A stretch of 64,000 bases of DNA from an uncultured Opitutales bacterium. Its GTDB lineage: Bacteria > Verrucomicrobiota > Verrucomicrobiia > Opitutales > Seribacteraceae. The position numbers were made by a program, and so were the translations under genes. Shown here one piece after another: positions 1-7,777 of this stretch (position 1 is the stretch's first letter; every line of letters starts with the position of its first letter). The stretch covers positions 16,247 to 80,246 of the forward strand of contig CAJQKB010000090.1 in NCBI GenBank assembly GCA_905478775.1, given 5' to 3'. Below the pieces are notes generated by a model. It was not told the origin of the DNA, searched no databases, and was given only the letters and a program-made list of their open reading frames with translations.

Positions 1-488
1 CTGCCTCTTGGGGAGTTGCTCTGAGCAATCAACTATTGAAAGACTATGATGCTCTTGTAAGTCAGGTAAAAATAAAAATCCGACCGACAGATTGGATGGA
101 TAAGAAAGCGAACGAATCCCTTTCCCAAAGTTTGGCACAGTATTACCGTGTAGTGGGTAAGCGAGATTATTTTCCCGAAGCAAAATTTACACTTGGGGTT
201 TTACAATCCTTACAAAAAGTAAATTTTTCTTATATTGGACATGTTGATATTGAAAAGAAGGCCCGATTTACCGGAAGTAAGCCAGCTTTGTATTGGGGTA
301 TTTCTCAAGTTAATGGTTCTTTTGAATTAACCAAGGGGGCACGGGCCTCCTTTATTTCATACAGTCCCTTAGTTGGAACCAACCCCAATATTGGAGCAAT
401 ACTGGCACAAAATTATTCGAAAGCGAATGTGACGAATGGAAAATTTGGAGGAGTGGAGGATTTCCTGCCAGTAGATTTTTCAAATTGA
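1..488 (+). CDS. Unrecognised protein, 5' end outside the window
   Basis: The frame is open from the left edge, so the coding region almost certainly begins upstream; a TTG at 36 is the first possible in-window start but is unlikely to be the real one. About 162 residues are visible. They hold no transmembrane segment and no motif I recognise; the end is a mix of hydrophobic and Gly/Asn-rich stretches (for example SPLVGTNPNIGAILAQ) suggesting a folded beta-rich domain. The stop codon is directly followed by the next gene (ATG at 491), so it probably belongs to the same transcript as the GYF/RDD membrane protein and the stator-like genes downstream. Function is unknown. Confidence 0.7.
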   Translation, partial: ASWGVALSNQLLKDYDALVSQVKIKIRPTDWMDKKANESLSQSLAQYYRVVGKRDYFPEAKFTLGVLQSLQKVNFSYIGHVDIEKKARFTGSKPALYWGISQVNGSFELTKGARASFISYSPLVGTNPNIGAILAQNYSKANVTNGKFGGVEDFLPVDFSN

Positions 489-490
489 GT

Positions 491-1615
491 ATGTCTTATC
501 AAGAAAAATATTCACTTTCAAAAAGAGGACAAATCTCGGGTCCCTTCACGGCTTTGGAAATTATTGACCTTCTTCGCATGAAGGAGATCAGCACTATTCA
601 TAAAGTTAAATTAGGAAAGGATTGGCTCACCGTATCCGATTTTATTGACCAATATGAAAAAGGACTTCTTCCAGAACAGAATTTAGATCAGGTATTTGAA
701 GATGAGCCTGAGGAGGAAGAAGTGAAGAAAGAAGAAGAGGAGACCGTCGAATTACCTGAACCTGAACCGAAACCTGAACCGGTTGAAAAAGTAATTGAAG
801 TGCCCAAACCAGGTCCAGCAACTGAAATTCACATTAATCGATCCGGGACTCAATTTGGCCCATATTTATTAAAAGAATTAAAAGATTATTTAAAAGCGGG
901 TAATTTAAGATTCAGCGATTTAGTTTGGTTTGAAGGAGTTTCAGAATGGGTTCCTTTATCAAGAATACCTGGAGTTGCAGATGATCTAAGTTCATTGGGT
1001 TCTGCTGCACCTCCTCCCCCTAAGCCGCCCCCAGTGCCTGCTGCTCCTGCTGCTCTCCCTCCTCCCGTACAGTCTGTCCCATCCAGTCCATCTCTTTCTT
1101 CCGCGAAGCAATCGAACACAGTGTTGATGGATTCCGATCAGTCTGCAGAAAAGGAAGCGGGCGAAGATGAGGTAACTCCGGATAAGCCCAGCATGGAAAT
1201 TGAAAACATTGCCCCGCATGGAGCACGGGCGATTGCGGGGATTGTGGATAGTGCTATTTTACTATTGGTAGTGGTTATTTTAATTGGTACTGCCGGTGCA
1301 TTTTCAGATTTCGATAATACTCTGTATCTTGCCGGTGTATGTGCTTACTTCTTATTAGGTTGGCTTTATTATGGACTGGGAGAATCTTCTCAAGCGGGCG
1401 GATTTATTGGAAAAAGAATAAGCAAAATTAAAGTGGTACGATTGGCGGATGATGAAATTCCAGGATTTGGTGTTTCTTCCTTACGAGCAGTCCTTAAAAT
1501 TTTGATCTCCCTGACTATTATTTTACCCTTTATTGTATTTTTGACTCCTCGCAGACAGGGTCTGCATGATTTAGCCTGTGGTACGATCGTAAAGAGTGAA
1601 GGAGAAGAGAATTAA
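491..1615 (+). CDS. Membrane protein with two GYF_2 domains and an RDD domain
   Basis: Predicted inner-membrane protein of 374 residues. Residues 4-55 and about 110-162 are two copies of a GYF_2-type (DUF4339) fold, recognised by the pattern G-x-x-x-GP(F/Y)-x-x-x-E-(I/L) followed by a W near the end (SGPFTALEI, FGPYLLKEL, SEWVPLSRI). They are joined by an acidic, Pro/Glu-rich linker and followed by a Pro/Ala-rich linker (about 170-240). The C-terminal 130 residues form an RDD-type unit with about three membrane spans (around 250-272, 278-298, 332-352) and the family-like start GARAIAGIVDS. GYF_2 domains usually bind partner proteins. An alternative start is TTG at 485. It stands 43 bp before the MotA/ExbB-like gene and may be a partner or assembly factor for it, which is inference. 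Confidence 0.85.
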   Translation: MSYQEKYSLSKRGQISGPFTALEIIDLLRMKEISTIHKVKLGKDWLTVSDFIDQYEKGLLPEQNLDQVFEDEPEEEEVKKEEEETVELPEPEPKPEPVEKVIEVPKPGPATEIHINRSGTQFGPYLLKELKDYLKAGNLRFSDLVWFEGVSEWVPLSRIPGVADDLSSLGSAAPPPPKPPPVPAAPAALPPPVQSVPSSPSLSSAKQSNTVLMDSDQSAEKEAGEDEVTPDKPSMEIENIAPHGARAIAGIVDSAILLLVVVILIGTAGAFSDFDNTLYLAGVCAYFLLGWLYYGLGESSQAGGFIGKRISKIKVVRLADDEIPGFGVSSLRAVLKILISLTIILPFIVFLTPRRQGLHDLACGTIVKSEGEEN

Positions 1616-1658
1616 TTTTCAAAATGCCTTATTTAATCGTGTGAAAGGAAAAAAATAA

Positions 1659-2630
1659 ATGGACGGAGGAGTAGGATTTGATGAACCTGAGTTAAGTTGG
1701 TCGACGCAAGATATTGAGAACAAAATTGGATTTAGTGGCGGTAGATATACCGATACAAATGCATTTTTCACTTTTTTAGTGGGGCTCATATTATCAACAC
1801 TCTTTTTTTTAGTATTGGAGTTTGTGATTGGAGATTCTGGAACTGCCGCCGAGTGGAAAGAACAGAACTCGGAAATGGTAACACTGGAAGATGGTACGCA
1901 AGAGGAACAAGTGAGGGACATTCCCTTACATATAGCATTATCTGATAAATTTATAAATCGAGGACTCGGGGGGTATTTAATGGGTGCGGGAATCACCATG
2001 CTTTTTTTCTGGGCTCTTGCGATTCTGTTTGTAAAGGGTAGGAAAGTGAGTTTTCAAAAGAAAATTCTGGCTCTCAATCTGATCCCCCAGGACCCCAACT
2101 TTTTTCTTAATAATGCGACTGCCCGAGATGCGTTGTTACGAATTCGTGGTCAGGTTGATGACCCGAAGCACTTTTTGCTTTTAAACCGAATTGATGTCGC
2201 CTTATCGAATTTGCAGAACATCGGAGAAATTAGTGAGGTCGCAAGTTTGACCAATGCACAGGCTTCAATTGATGAAGATCAAGTCTCAGCCAGTTACAGT
2301 TTAATCAACGGATTTAATTGGGCGATTCCAGTTCTCGGCTTTATTGGTACAGTTCTTGGATTGGGGTCTGCGATTGGAGAATTTGGAGTGACCATACAGC
2401 TCGCTGACGATGTTGACAAATTGAAGAATTCATTGACTGATGTGACCGGGGGTCTATCCACTGCGTTTGATACTACCCTACTTGGATTGGTAGGCTCGAT
2501 TGTTGTGCAAATGGTAATGACCTTTCGAAAACGGCAAGAATTTTTACTTTTGGACGAGTGCAATGAGTATTGCCAAACTTATGTTTTAGCAAAACTTAAG
2601 CTTGAAAAAACGGGAAGAACTCGTTCGTAA
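1659..2630 (+). CDS. MotA/TolQ/ExbB family proton-channel protein
   Basis: Inner-membrane protein of 323 residues predicted to form the ion-conducting subunit of a stator-like complex that uses the proton or sodium gradient. Four spans are visible: about 35-58, 104-126, 218-242 and 271-289. Spans 3 and 4 carry the family signature, with WAIPVLGFIGTVLGLGSAIG at 221-240 and GLSTAFDTTLLGLVGS at 265-280. The cytoplasmic loop between spans 2 and 3 is about 90 residues, as in MotA-like members; spans 1 and 2 are separated by a charged periplasmic loop. A GAAAGG ribosome-binding site lies just upstream. The next two genes encode single-span proteins with an Asp at the start of the span, the expected partners. 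What the complex drives is unknown. Confidence 0.88.
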   Translation: MDGGVGFDEPELSWSTQDIENKIGFSGGRYTDTNAFFTFLVGLILSTLFFLVLEFVIGDSGTAAEWKEQNSEMVTLEDGTQEEQVRDIPLHIALSDKFINRGLGGYLMGAGITMLFFWALAILFVKGRKVSFQKKILALNLIPQDPNFFLNNATARDALLRIRGQVDDPKHFLLLNRIDVALSNLQNIGEISEVASLTNAQASIDEDQVSASYSLINGFNWAIPVLGFIGTVLGLGSAIGEFGVTIQLADDVDKLKNSLTDVTGGLSTAFDTTLLGLVGSIVVQMVMTFRKRQEFLLLDECNEYCQTYVLAKLKLEKTGRTRS

Positions 2631-2672
2631 ATCAATTTGATCGTAGCAAGCTTTCACCTACAGTAAGTCAAG

Positions 2673-3719
2673 ATGGGGAGAAGTAGTCGAAATAGCGAGC
2701 AGAGGGTTAGTTTCTTTGCCTTTCAGGATATTATAACTGCAGTAATTGGTATCCTAGTTTTAATCGCTCTTATCCTTGCCCTTCAGGTCAACCCAAAGCG
2801 AGAAAATGAAGGCGATAGTCCGGGTAATAATACTGCTCCTGTTGAATTAATTGTGGGAGCAAATGAGGGGGGAGGGAACGCCACAATTGTGGTGGCAAGT
2901 GAGTTTAATGCGACTCAAGTAATCGAAGAGATTGCAGCATTGCACCAAGAAATAAGCGAAGAGAAAAAAGAATTTTTAGTCAAAAGAGAGAAGAAGAATA
3001 GCGAAATTGAACAACTGTCGGAGGAATTGAGAAAGCTTAATTTAGAACTTCAAGTTTTTAAAAAAAAGCTTGGGATTGAAGATTCAAATGATTCGAAAGA
3101 AACAAAAGATAAGATTGAAAGTTTAGAATTACTTATGGACCTGGCAAGGGTTCAAAAAAATGAACTAAATGAGGAGAAGAAGGGACTGGAAGATAAAATT
3201 AATGCCCGGGTATTACGGTCTTTAAAAAACCTCTCCGAACTTGAATTACAGGAGCTTGATTCCAACCTTAATTCACAGGTCGAGCAGTTAGAATCACAAG
3301 TTGAAAATGAAGTCCGGGTAATTCCTAAAGAAAATAATCAGGGAGAAAAGCCGGTCCTGGTAATTCTAGGATCATCCGAATTTACAATAGGAATTTTTAA
3401 TGGGGGGCAAAGAACGATACCAGTGAACTCGGCCAACTATTATCAAAAACTTGGTGGAGCCCTGACTTCCTATGATAAGAATAAAAATTTCTTTGTTTAT
3501 TTCTTTCGTCCTTCGGCATGTCAGTTAACCATTACCAATGTACCAGGTAGAAATGGGACGATTGAAAAGAATTTATTTGATTTACTATGTGACCCTAAAA
3601 ATAACCTGACCCGTATGCTCGGGTACAAATACGGATTCGAGCCAATCCATGAAGAGGCAGCTGTCTTGTTTACTGACAAGATTGCTGATCCATTTGTTGA
3701 GTTTTTTCCTAATCCATGA
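2673..3719 (+). CDS. Single-span coiled-coil protein, MotB-like stator arm candidate
   Basis: A 348-residue protein with a short cytoplasmic N-terminus and one membrane span (about 17-40). The span begins FFAFQDIITAVIGILVL, with Asp19 placed like the proton-binding Asp of MotB (its pattern is roughly YADFMTAMMA). After the span comes a low-complexity stretch and then a long Glu/Lys/Leu-rich coiled coil (about 88-215), and finally a globular C-terminal domain (about 222-348) with no OmpA-type peptidoglycan-binding motif that I can find. It lies 42 bp after the MotA/ExbB homologue and 40 bp before a second single-span protein of similar layout. It is probably an arm of the stator complex; the C-terminal domain likely binds its target in the periplasm. 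Confidence 0.75.
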   Translation: MGRSSRNSEQRVSFFAFQDIITAVIGILVLIALILALQVNPKRENEGDSPGNNTAPVELIVGANEGGGNATIVVASEFNATQVIEEIAALHQEISEEKKEFLVKREKKNSEIEQLSEELRKLNLELQVFKKKLGIEDSNDSKETKDKIESLELLMDLARVQKNELNEEKKGLEDKINARVLRSLKNLSELELQELDSNLNSQVEQLESQVENEVRVIPKENNQGEKPVLVILGSSEFTIGIFNGGQRTIPVNSANYYQKLGGALTSYDKNKNFFVYFFRPSACQLTITNVPGRNGTIEKNLFDLLCDPKNNLTRMLGYKYGFEPIHEEAAVLFTDKIADPFVEFFPNP

Positions 3720-3759
3720 ACTTTCAGAACTCACCAATTTTTAATTTGATGTTCAACTA

Positions 3760-4674
3760 ATGGCACGCGAAGAAGAAGAGGGTGGAAGCTTGGATATGTT
3801 GCTCGATACTTTGTGCAATACATTTGGAGGGATTATTTTAATTGCTCTCTTACTTGCTCTCAGTGTGAACAAAAAAAGCGTCGAATTGTACGATAAATTA
3901 GTTCAGACCGATGACAATCAATCTGAACTTATCAGGGAACGTGAGCAGTTACAAAATTCATTACTCGACCTCACCGATGAAAACATTGAGATTTTAGAAG
4001 ACTTGGAAGATGATTCTTATTCCAAAAGAGAGGAAATTGAAGAGATAAAGGATAATTTAGACGATTTAAATAGCGATTCTTTCGCCCTTGAAAAATTAAT
4101 GCAGCGTGAACAAGTAAAACTTGATGAACTCGAGGATAGCGAAGTAACAATTGAAAAAGAACGTTTAAGTATGGAGGAAGAATTAAGTCGTTTGGAAACG
4201 ATTCTTGCCCACCAGGAATTAAGTAAAGAGTTGAAAAAAAAGCCCTATCGTAAGGTCAGCCTTCCTCAACAAAAAGACACGCGTAAAAAGCCACTCCCTG
4301 TTATTGTGGCACATGGTAAAATGTATCCGATGATTTCTCTGGGGATCGGTTCGGTTGAAAAGAATGAAGATGGATTGGTATGGAATCAAACTCCCGACAA
4401 GCGATTCCAGGTAAAAGTCGATCCAAGCAGGGGAGTCGATCCGATGAATGATGATGCATTGGATTTGTTTCTCTCCTCGGTTGGAGATGCCCCCCGTTTA
4501 GTTCGTCAAAATTTCTTTTTGAACCTCTTTGTATTTTCCGATTCAGAAAATTTTGCGATTTTTAATAAAATTCGAGACGAAGCAGTTTTAAGAAAATTAG
4601 ATTATAATTGGATTCCCATTGCTGAACTTCCCCTCGTTCTGCGCTCGGACAATGTTCCTTGGAAAGTGCAATGA
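3760..4674 (+). CDS. Single-span coiled-coil protein, second stator arm candidate
   Basis: A 304-residue protein built like its upstream neighbour but dissimilar in sequence. An acidic N-terminus is followed by a span at about 16-35 that starts LLDTLCNTFGGIILIALLLA. Asp16 sits at the start of the hydrophobic segment, as in ExbD/TolR/MotB proteins. Residues about 45-165 form a strongly charged coiled coil, and about 175-304 form a globular domain (VIVAHGKMYPMISLGIGS onward). I recognise the LLDTLCNTFGG type of span as recurrent beside MotA/ExbB genes in planctomycete-verrucomicrobial genomes, but know no function for it. With the previous gene it gives one channel subunit two distinct candidate partners. 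Confidence 0.75.
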   Translation: MAREEEEGGSLDMLLDTLCNTFGGIILIALLLALSVNKKSVELYDKLVQTDDNQSELIREREQLQNSLLDLTDENIEILEDLEDDSYSKREEIEEIKDNLDDLNSDSFALEKLMQREQVKLDELEDSEVTIEKERLSMEEELSRLETILAHQELSKELKKKPYRKVSLPQQKDTRKKPLPVIVAHGKMYPMISLGIGSVEKNEDGLVWNQTPDKRFQVKVDPSRGVDPMNDDALDLFLSSVGDAPRLVRQNFFLNLFVFSDSENFAIFNKIRDEAVLRKLDYNWIPIAELPLVLRSDNVPWKVQ

Positions 4675-4935
4675 ACAGAATGTTTTTCTTCAATTTGGCC
4701 GGGTAAGAATCACGAAATTTTTGGTAAGAAATCAAATTTTAGAGTAATTCCGATTATTTGTCCAAATTTGGTTACTACTGGCAGAACTATTAAAATGGAT
4801 TTACTCTTACCAGTTCAGTTTCCGAACGATCTTATTCGGTCCGCATTACTATTTCTTTTTCGTAATGTTTAAAATGACTCAAATGACTGCTCTTTTACCT
4901 TGCCTAAGCTACCAACTGCTCGAATTATAATCTTT
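4675..4935. other. Intergenic region with short repeats and small hairpins
   Basis: No convincing gene lies in these 261 bases. GGTAAGAA occurs at 4702-4709 and 4723-4730, each followed 3-5 bases later by AAATTTT, making an imperfect direct repeat of about 21 bp. Two small inverted repeats follow: CCGAA/TTCGG at 4822-4839 and CATTAC/GTAATG at 4844-4867. The region separates the stator-like genes from the next group and may hold a terminator and promoter, but no good sigma-70 pair or T-tract terminator was found. Confidence 0.3.
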
Positions 4936-5190
4936 ATGTCGAAAGAACTTCTTATTTCTCTTATTTTGGGCACATTTTTACTGGGTTGTGTCCTTTTGGG
5001 TTTGGTTCAGACGAGTTTACTTTCCAGCCCGTTTTTTCTGCTATTTGGCTTCGCGATTATACTCGGTCAAATCGTAATGGCTCACTTAGCATTTAATCAG
5101 TATAAAAACCTTTCAGTCCAAACCACTAAAGAAAGTACCAAAAATGAAGAAGGAAGAGAAGAACGAGGAAGCGACGGATTCGACGATTGA
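4936..5190 (+). CDS. Small two-span membrane protein
   Basis: An 84-residue protein starting at ATG 4936; the frame is open further upstream from 4900. It has two hydrophobic segments (about 5-26 and 30-52) and a charged C-terminal tail. The hairpin resembles the N-terminus of the protein at 7778: both start MS, have SL(I/V)L in the first span, LSS at the turn and end in HLAF. The last 47 bases overlap the start of the next gene in another frame, which suggests translational coupling. No clear Shine-Dalgarno is seen. Function is unknown; the resemblance to the later gene suggests a shared membrane anchor or interaction module. Confidence 0.55.
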   Translation: MSKELLISLILGTFLLGCVLLGLVQTSLLSSPFFLLFGFAIILGQIVMAHLAFNQYKNLSVQTTKESTKNEEGREERGSDGFDD

Positions 5191-7699
5191 AGAGACTGCG
5201 GTAGACGAGTCGCAGTCTGAAGAACGGGAACTCAATCCAAAGCATAGAACCATTGCATTATCCAGCTTAGCGGCAGGTTATGCTTTGGCATTAGGATTTG
5301 GAGCCCTTCTCTATTGGGGATCCCAACAAGACCTACAGGTCGTAGTAAACGAAACTATTACCGAAGAGGGCGAAGTCGTTGGTGCTTCTGAGGGAGCAGA
5401 GATAGAATCTTCTGTCATTACCTTAACGGGAGGCACTAGCATACCTTGGCCGATCGGCAAACTTTGGGTAGACCCTGGGTACACGGCGATTGATGGAGAT
5501 GAAGATCTAACCGCATTTGTCGAAACAGTCTCTTTCGTTGATGTTTCTACTCCTGGGCAATACAAAGTTATTTACACTGTCAAAGATCCTAAGTCTGGAG
5601 AGGTATCAGATTCAGTGGAGCGATTTGTTACGGTTAACGCAGGTGGCTTTATTGCTGGTGCAAATGTCGCTTATAATGACCGACTTGATGGTGTGATATT
5701 GGATGATAAAAGAATAACCGCTGTGATTGGTGACGACGATGATGATATCGTTTATGTGGACAACGATGATCGCCATCTCCGACTCGCAGGGAATGACTTA
5801 GGTAACGGAAGGGTAGTCGGAGGAAATGGTGGGAACGGTCGAATACATGGTGGCCGAAATCGCACTGTGATTGAAGACGATGTTGATGTCGGCTTGCTAG
5901 ATCGTAGATTAGCTAGATTAGACGACAATGAACTTATTATCATCGATGATAATGACGATGACTTAGTGGCCCGATTGGATCGACAGGATATCGGATTGGA
6001 CCGGGGCGGAAATGATCGGGTTGATGTGGGAAATTTTGTTCCCGATGCTCGCCGCGGAAATTTTAATGATGAAGAACTGGGTGCCGTGGGAGAATTTGAT
6101 AAAGATGGTGCCGGTTTTGGAAAGGGCTCGATGCCTGGAGTAGGGAAAGGGTCTGAGGTTTTTGCATACAACTTTCCTTCACAGGGTGTAGGGGCAGGAA
6201 TTGGAAGTCCAGCCGTGGGAGCTGCAGCTGGATTTGCTGGGCTTGGAGCAGGAATTGGGCAGGCGGTAATGAATGGTGAAGCAGTTCCCGCATTGGGAGG
6301 AATCGGAACCTACACGCCCGCTGCACCCAGTCAACCGGAAGGTCCTGATTCAGATAACGATGGAATTTCGGATGCAATGGAATCTACTTTTCGGACGAAC
6401 CCTCAATCCAATGATACGGATAAGGATGGGGTAAGTGATGCGGACGAGGTCAAGGGAATGTCCAATCCGCGTGATCCCCGTAGTAAACCGGGCACACCTG
6501 CTCCCGGTGCTGACAGTGATCAGGACGGAGTCCCCGCCTCACTGGAAGCTCTTTACGGTCTGGACCCATCCAATTCGGACAGTGATGGCGATGGATTTAC
6601 TGACGGAGAGGAAATCTCTGCGATGACTAGTCCCACAAACCCGGCCAGCAACCCTGGTGAAATGGGGGGGCCAGCTCTTGCAGTTGCACCCGGAGTCGCG
6701 GGTGGAGTGGCCGGATTGGTCGGAGGTGCCGGAGCCGGTGCAGCAGCCGGTCTGGTTTCAGGTAGGGTCACTCATCCTCTCGGATTGGGAGTGGCAGATG
6801 TCGGGGTCGGGGTTGGAATCGGTATTAACGATGGCGACGGAGTTGGACGCGACGATTGGGATTACGATCACCTTCCCAAAGATGGAAATCTTTACATTAT
6901 GATGCATGTGGATGGAAGTGGCTCAATTCTAAGCACAAGAAAGGCGTTGGACGAGATGAAAGATACTCTTCTTAAAAATGCCTTACTTCCTTATTACAAG
7001 AACGACGAAGATCTTTACAATCGCCGGGTACTCGTGGTGGATGGTGAAGGAGAACGCACACTTAAATTCTTTGCAGATGCGGCAAAGAAAGAAAATGTGT
7101 TAGCACTTGTCTTCCAAGATGAAGCCCAACCCGCATATCACCTTCCCAATTTCAATCGTAAACCAGAAGATCACTACATGGACGATTTGAATGATCTTAA
7201 AAAAGGGTTAAACGGATACGGTGGACTGTACCGTGGAATCATGTTCCAAGTCGACCGAGGGAAGACTTTTGCCAAATCATTTAAGGAATTTGTGGAAAAC
7301 GCCTGGCGTGGAGATGGTTATCTTTCCGGTGCAGGTGAAAACTTGAAGCCGTACTACTGGCAGGAAAATGGTGACAATATTCGCAACCGTGATGGGATTG
7401 TATTCAGTGACGAATATCATGTAAATTCGGAAGGTGATCCCGCTTATTACATGAATTTGATCATGGAAGCATCCCGTAAAATTGGTTTGGATCTTGGGAA
7501 ATACGGCGGAGGACAGGAAGATGGTCGCTATAATGCAAAACTAAGCGGTAATTCTTCCAGCACTTCTTCTTTGAACGAAATGTGCCCTATCAAAAAGGAC
7601 CGCAAGGCAAACCCATCAATAACTGCGAAGAGTGCTAATGGTAAGACAGTCGCGTTTTGCTGCAAGGGTTGTAAAAATAAATATGCATCGGCTGATTGA
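5144..7699 (+). CDS. Large membrane-anchored protein with TSP3 repeats, vWA-like domain and Cys cluster
   Basis: An 851-residue multidomain protein. Order: charged cytoplasmic N-terminus; one span at about 36-58; an Ig-like (DUF5011/HYR-like) domain at about 90-165; an Asp-rich region full of DDDD and NDDD runs (about 175-300); a Gly/Ala-rich stretch; thrombospondin type-3 calcium-binding repeats at about 402-505 (DSDNDGISD, DTDKDGVSD, DSDQDGVPA, DSDGDGFTD); another Gly/Ala-rich stretch; and a vWA-like domain from about 585 with a MIDAS-type motif D590-G-S-G-S594. The tail has Cys814-Pro and Cys839-Cys840-x-x-Cys843, like a YHS/TRASH metal-binding motif (FCCKGCKNKY). It is probably a calcium-rich periplasmic scaffold. 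It lies in the stator-like cluster, so it could be what that complex acts on, which is inference. Confidence 0.8.
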   Translation: MKKEEKNEEATDSTIEETAVDESQSEERELNPKHRTIALSSLAAGYALALGFGALLYWGSQQDLQVVVNETITEEGEVVGASEGAEIESSVITLTGGTSIPWPIGKLWVDPGYTAIDGDEDLTAFVETVSFVDVSTPGQYKVIYTVKDPKSGEVSDSVERFVTVNAGGFIAGANVAYNDRLDGVILDDKRITAVIGDDDDDIVYVDNDDRHLRLAGNDLGNGRVVGGNGGNGRIHGGRNRTVIEDDVDVGLLDRRLARLDDNELIIIDDNDDDLVARLDRQDIGLDRGGNDRVDVGNFVPDARRGNFNDEELGAVGEFDKDGAGFGKGSMPGVGKGSEVFAYNFPSQGVGAGIGSPAVGAAAGFAGLGAGIGQAVMNGEAVPALGGIGTYTPAAPSQPEGPDSDNDGISDAMESTFRTNPQSNDTDKDGVSDADEVKGMSNPRDPRSKPGTPAPGADSDQDGVPASLEALYGLDPSNSDSDGDGFTDGEEISAMTSPTNPASNPGEMGGPALAVAPGVAGGVAGLVGGAGAGAAAGLVSGRVTHPLGLGVADVGVGVGIGINDGDGVGRDDWDYDHLPKDGNLYIMMHVDGSGSILSTRKALDEMKDTLLKNALLPYYKNDEDLYNRRVLVVDGEGERTLKFFADAAKKENVLALVFQDEAQPAYHLPNFNRKPEDHYMDDLNDLKKGLNGYGGLYRGIMFQVDRGKTFAKSFKEFVENAWRGDGYLSGAGENLKPYYWQENGDNIRNRDGIVFSDEYHVNSEGDPAYYMNLIMEASRKIGLDLGKYGGGQEDGRYNAKLSGNSSSTSSLNEMCPIKKDRKANPSITAKSANGKTVAFCCKGCKNKYASAD

Positions 7700-7718
7700 T
7701 CTTCACAATCTCTGAGCT

Positions 7719-7760
7719 CTCCTTTTTACTTCTCCTATAAAAAGGGAGCATACATTTTTT
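7719..7760 (+). terminator. Possible terminator hairpin
   Basis: CTCCTTTTT (7719-7727) can pair with AAAAAGGGAG (ending at 7748) with one bulged base across an 11-base loop, and six T follow at 7755-7760. It lies between two genes on the same strand, so it would attenuate rather than fully separate them. The downstream GGAG that serves the gene at 7778 is just outside. Confidence 0.35.
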
Positions 7761-7777
7761 ACTAGGAGAAGTTTGGT

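Noticed and set aside
5752..6171. 139-codon minus-strand frame
   Set aside because: It is the complement of the Asp-rich stretch of the vWA/TSP3 protein, giving a Ser/Arg/Pro low-complexity translation.
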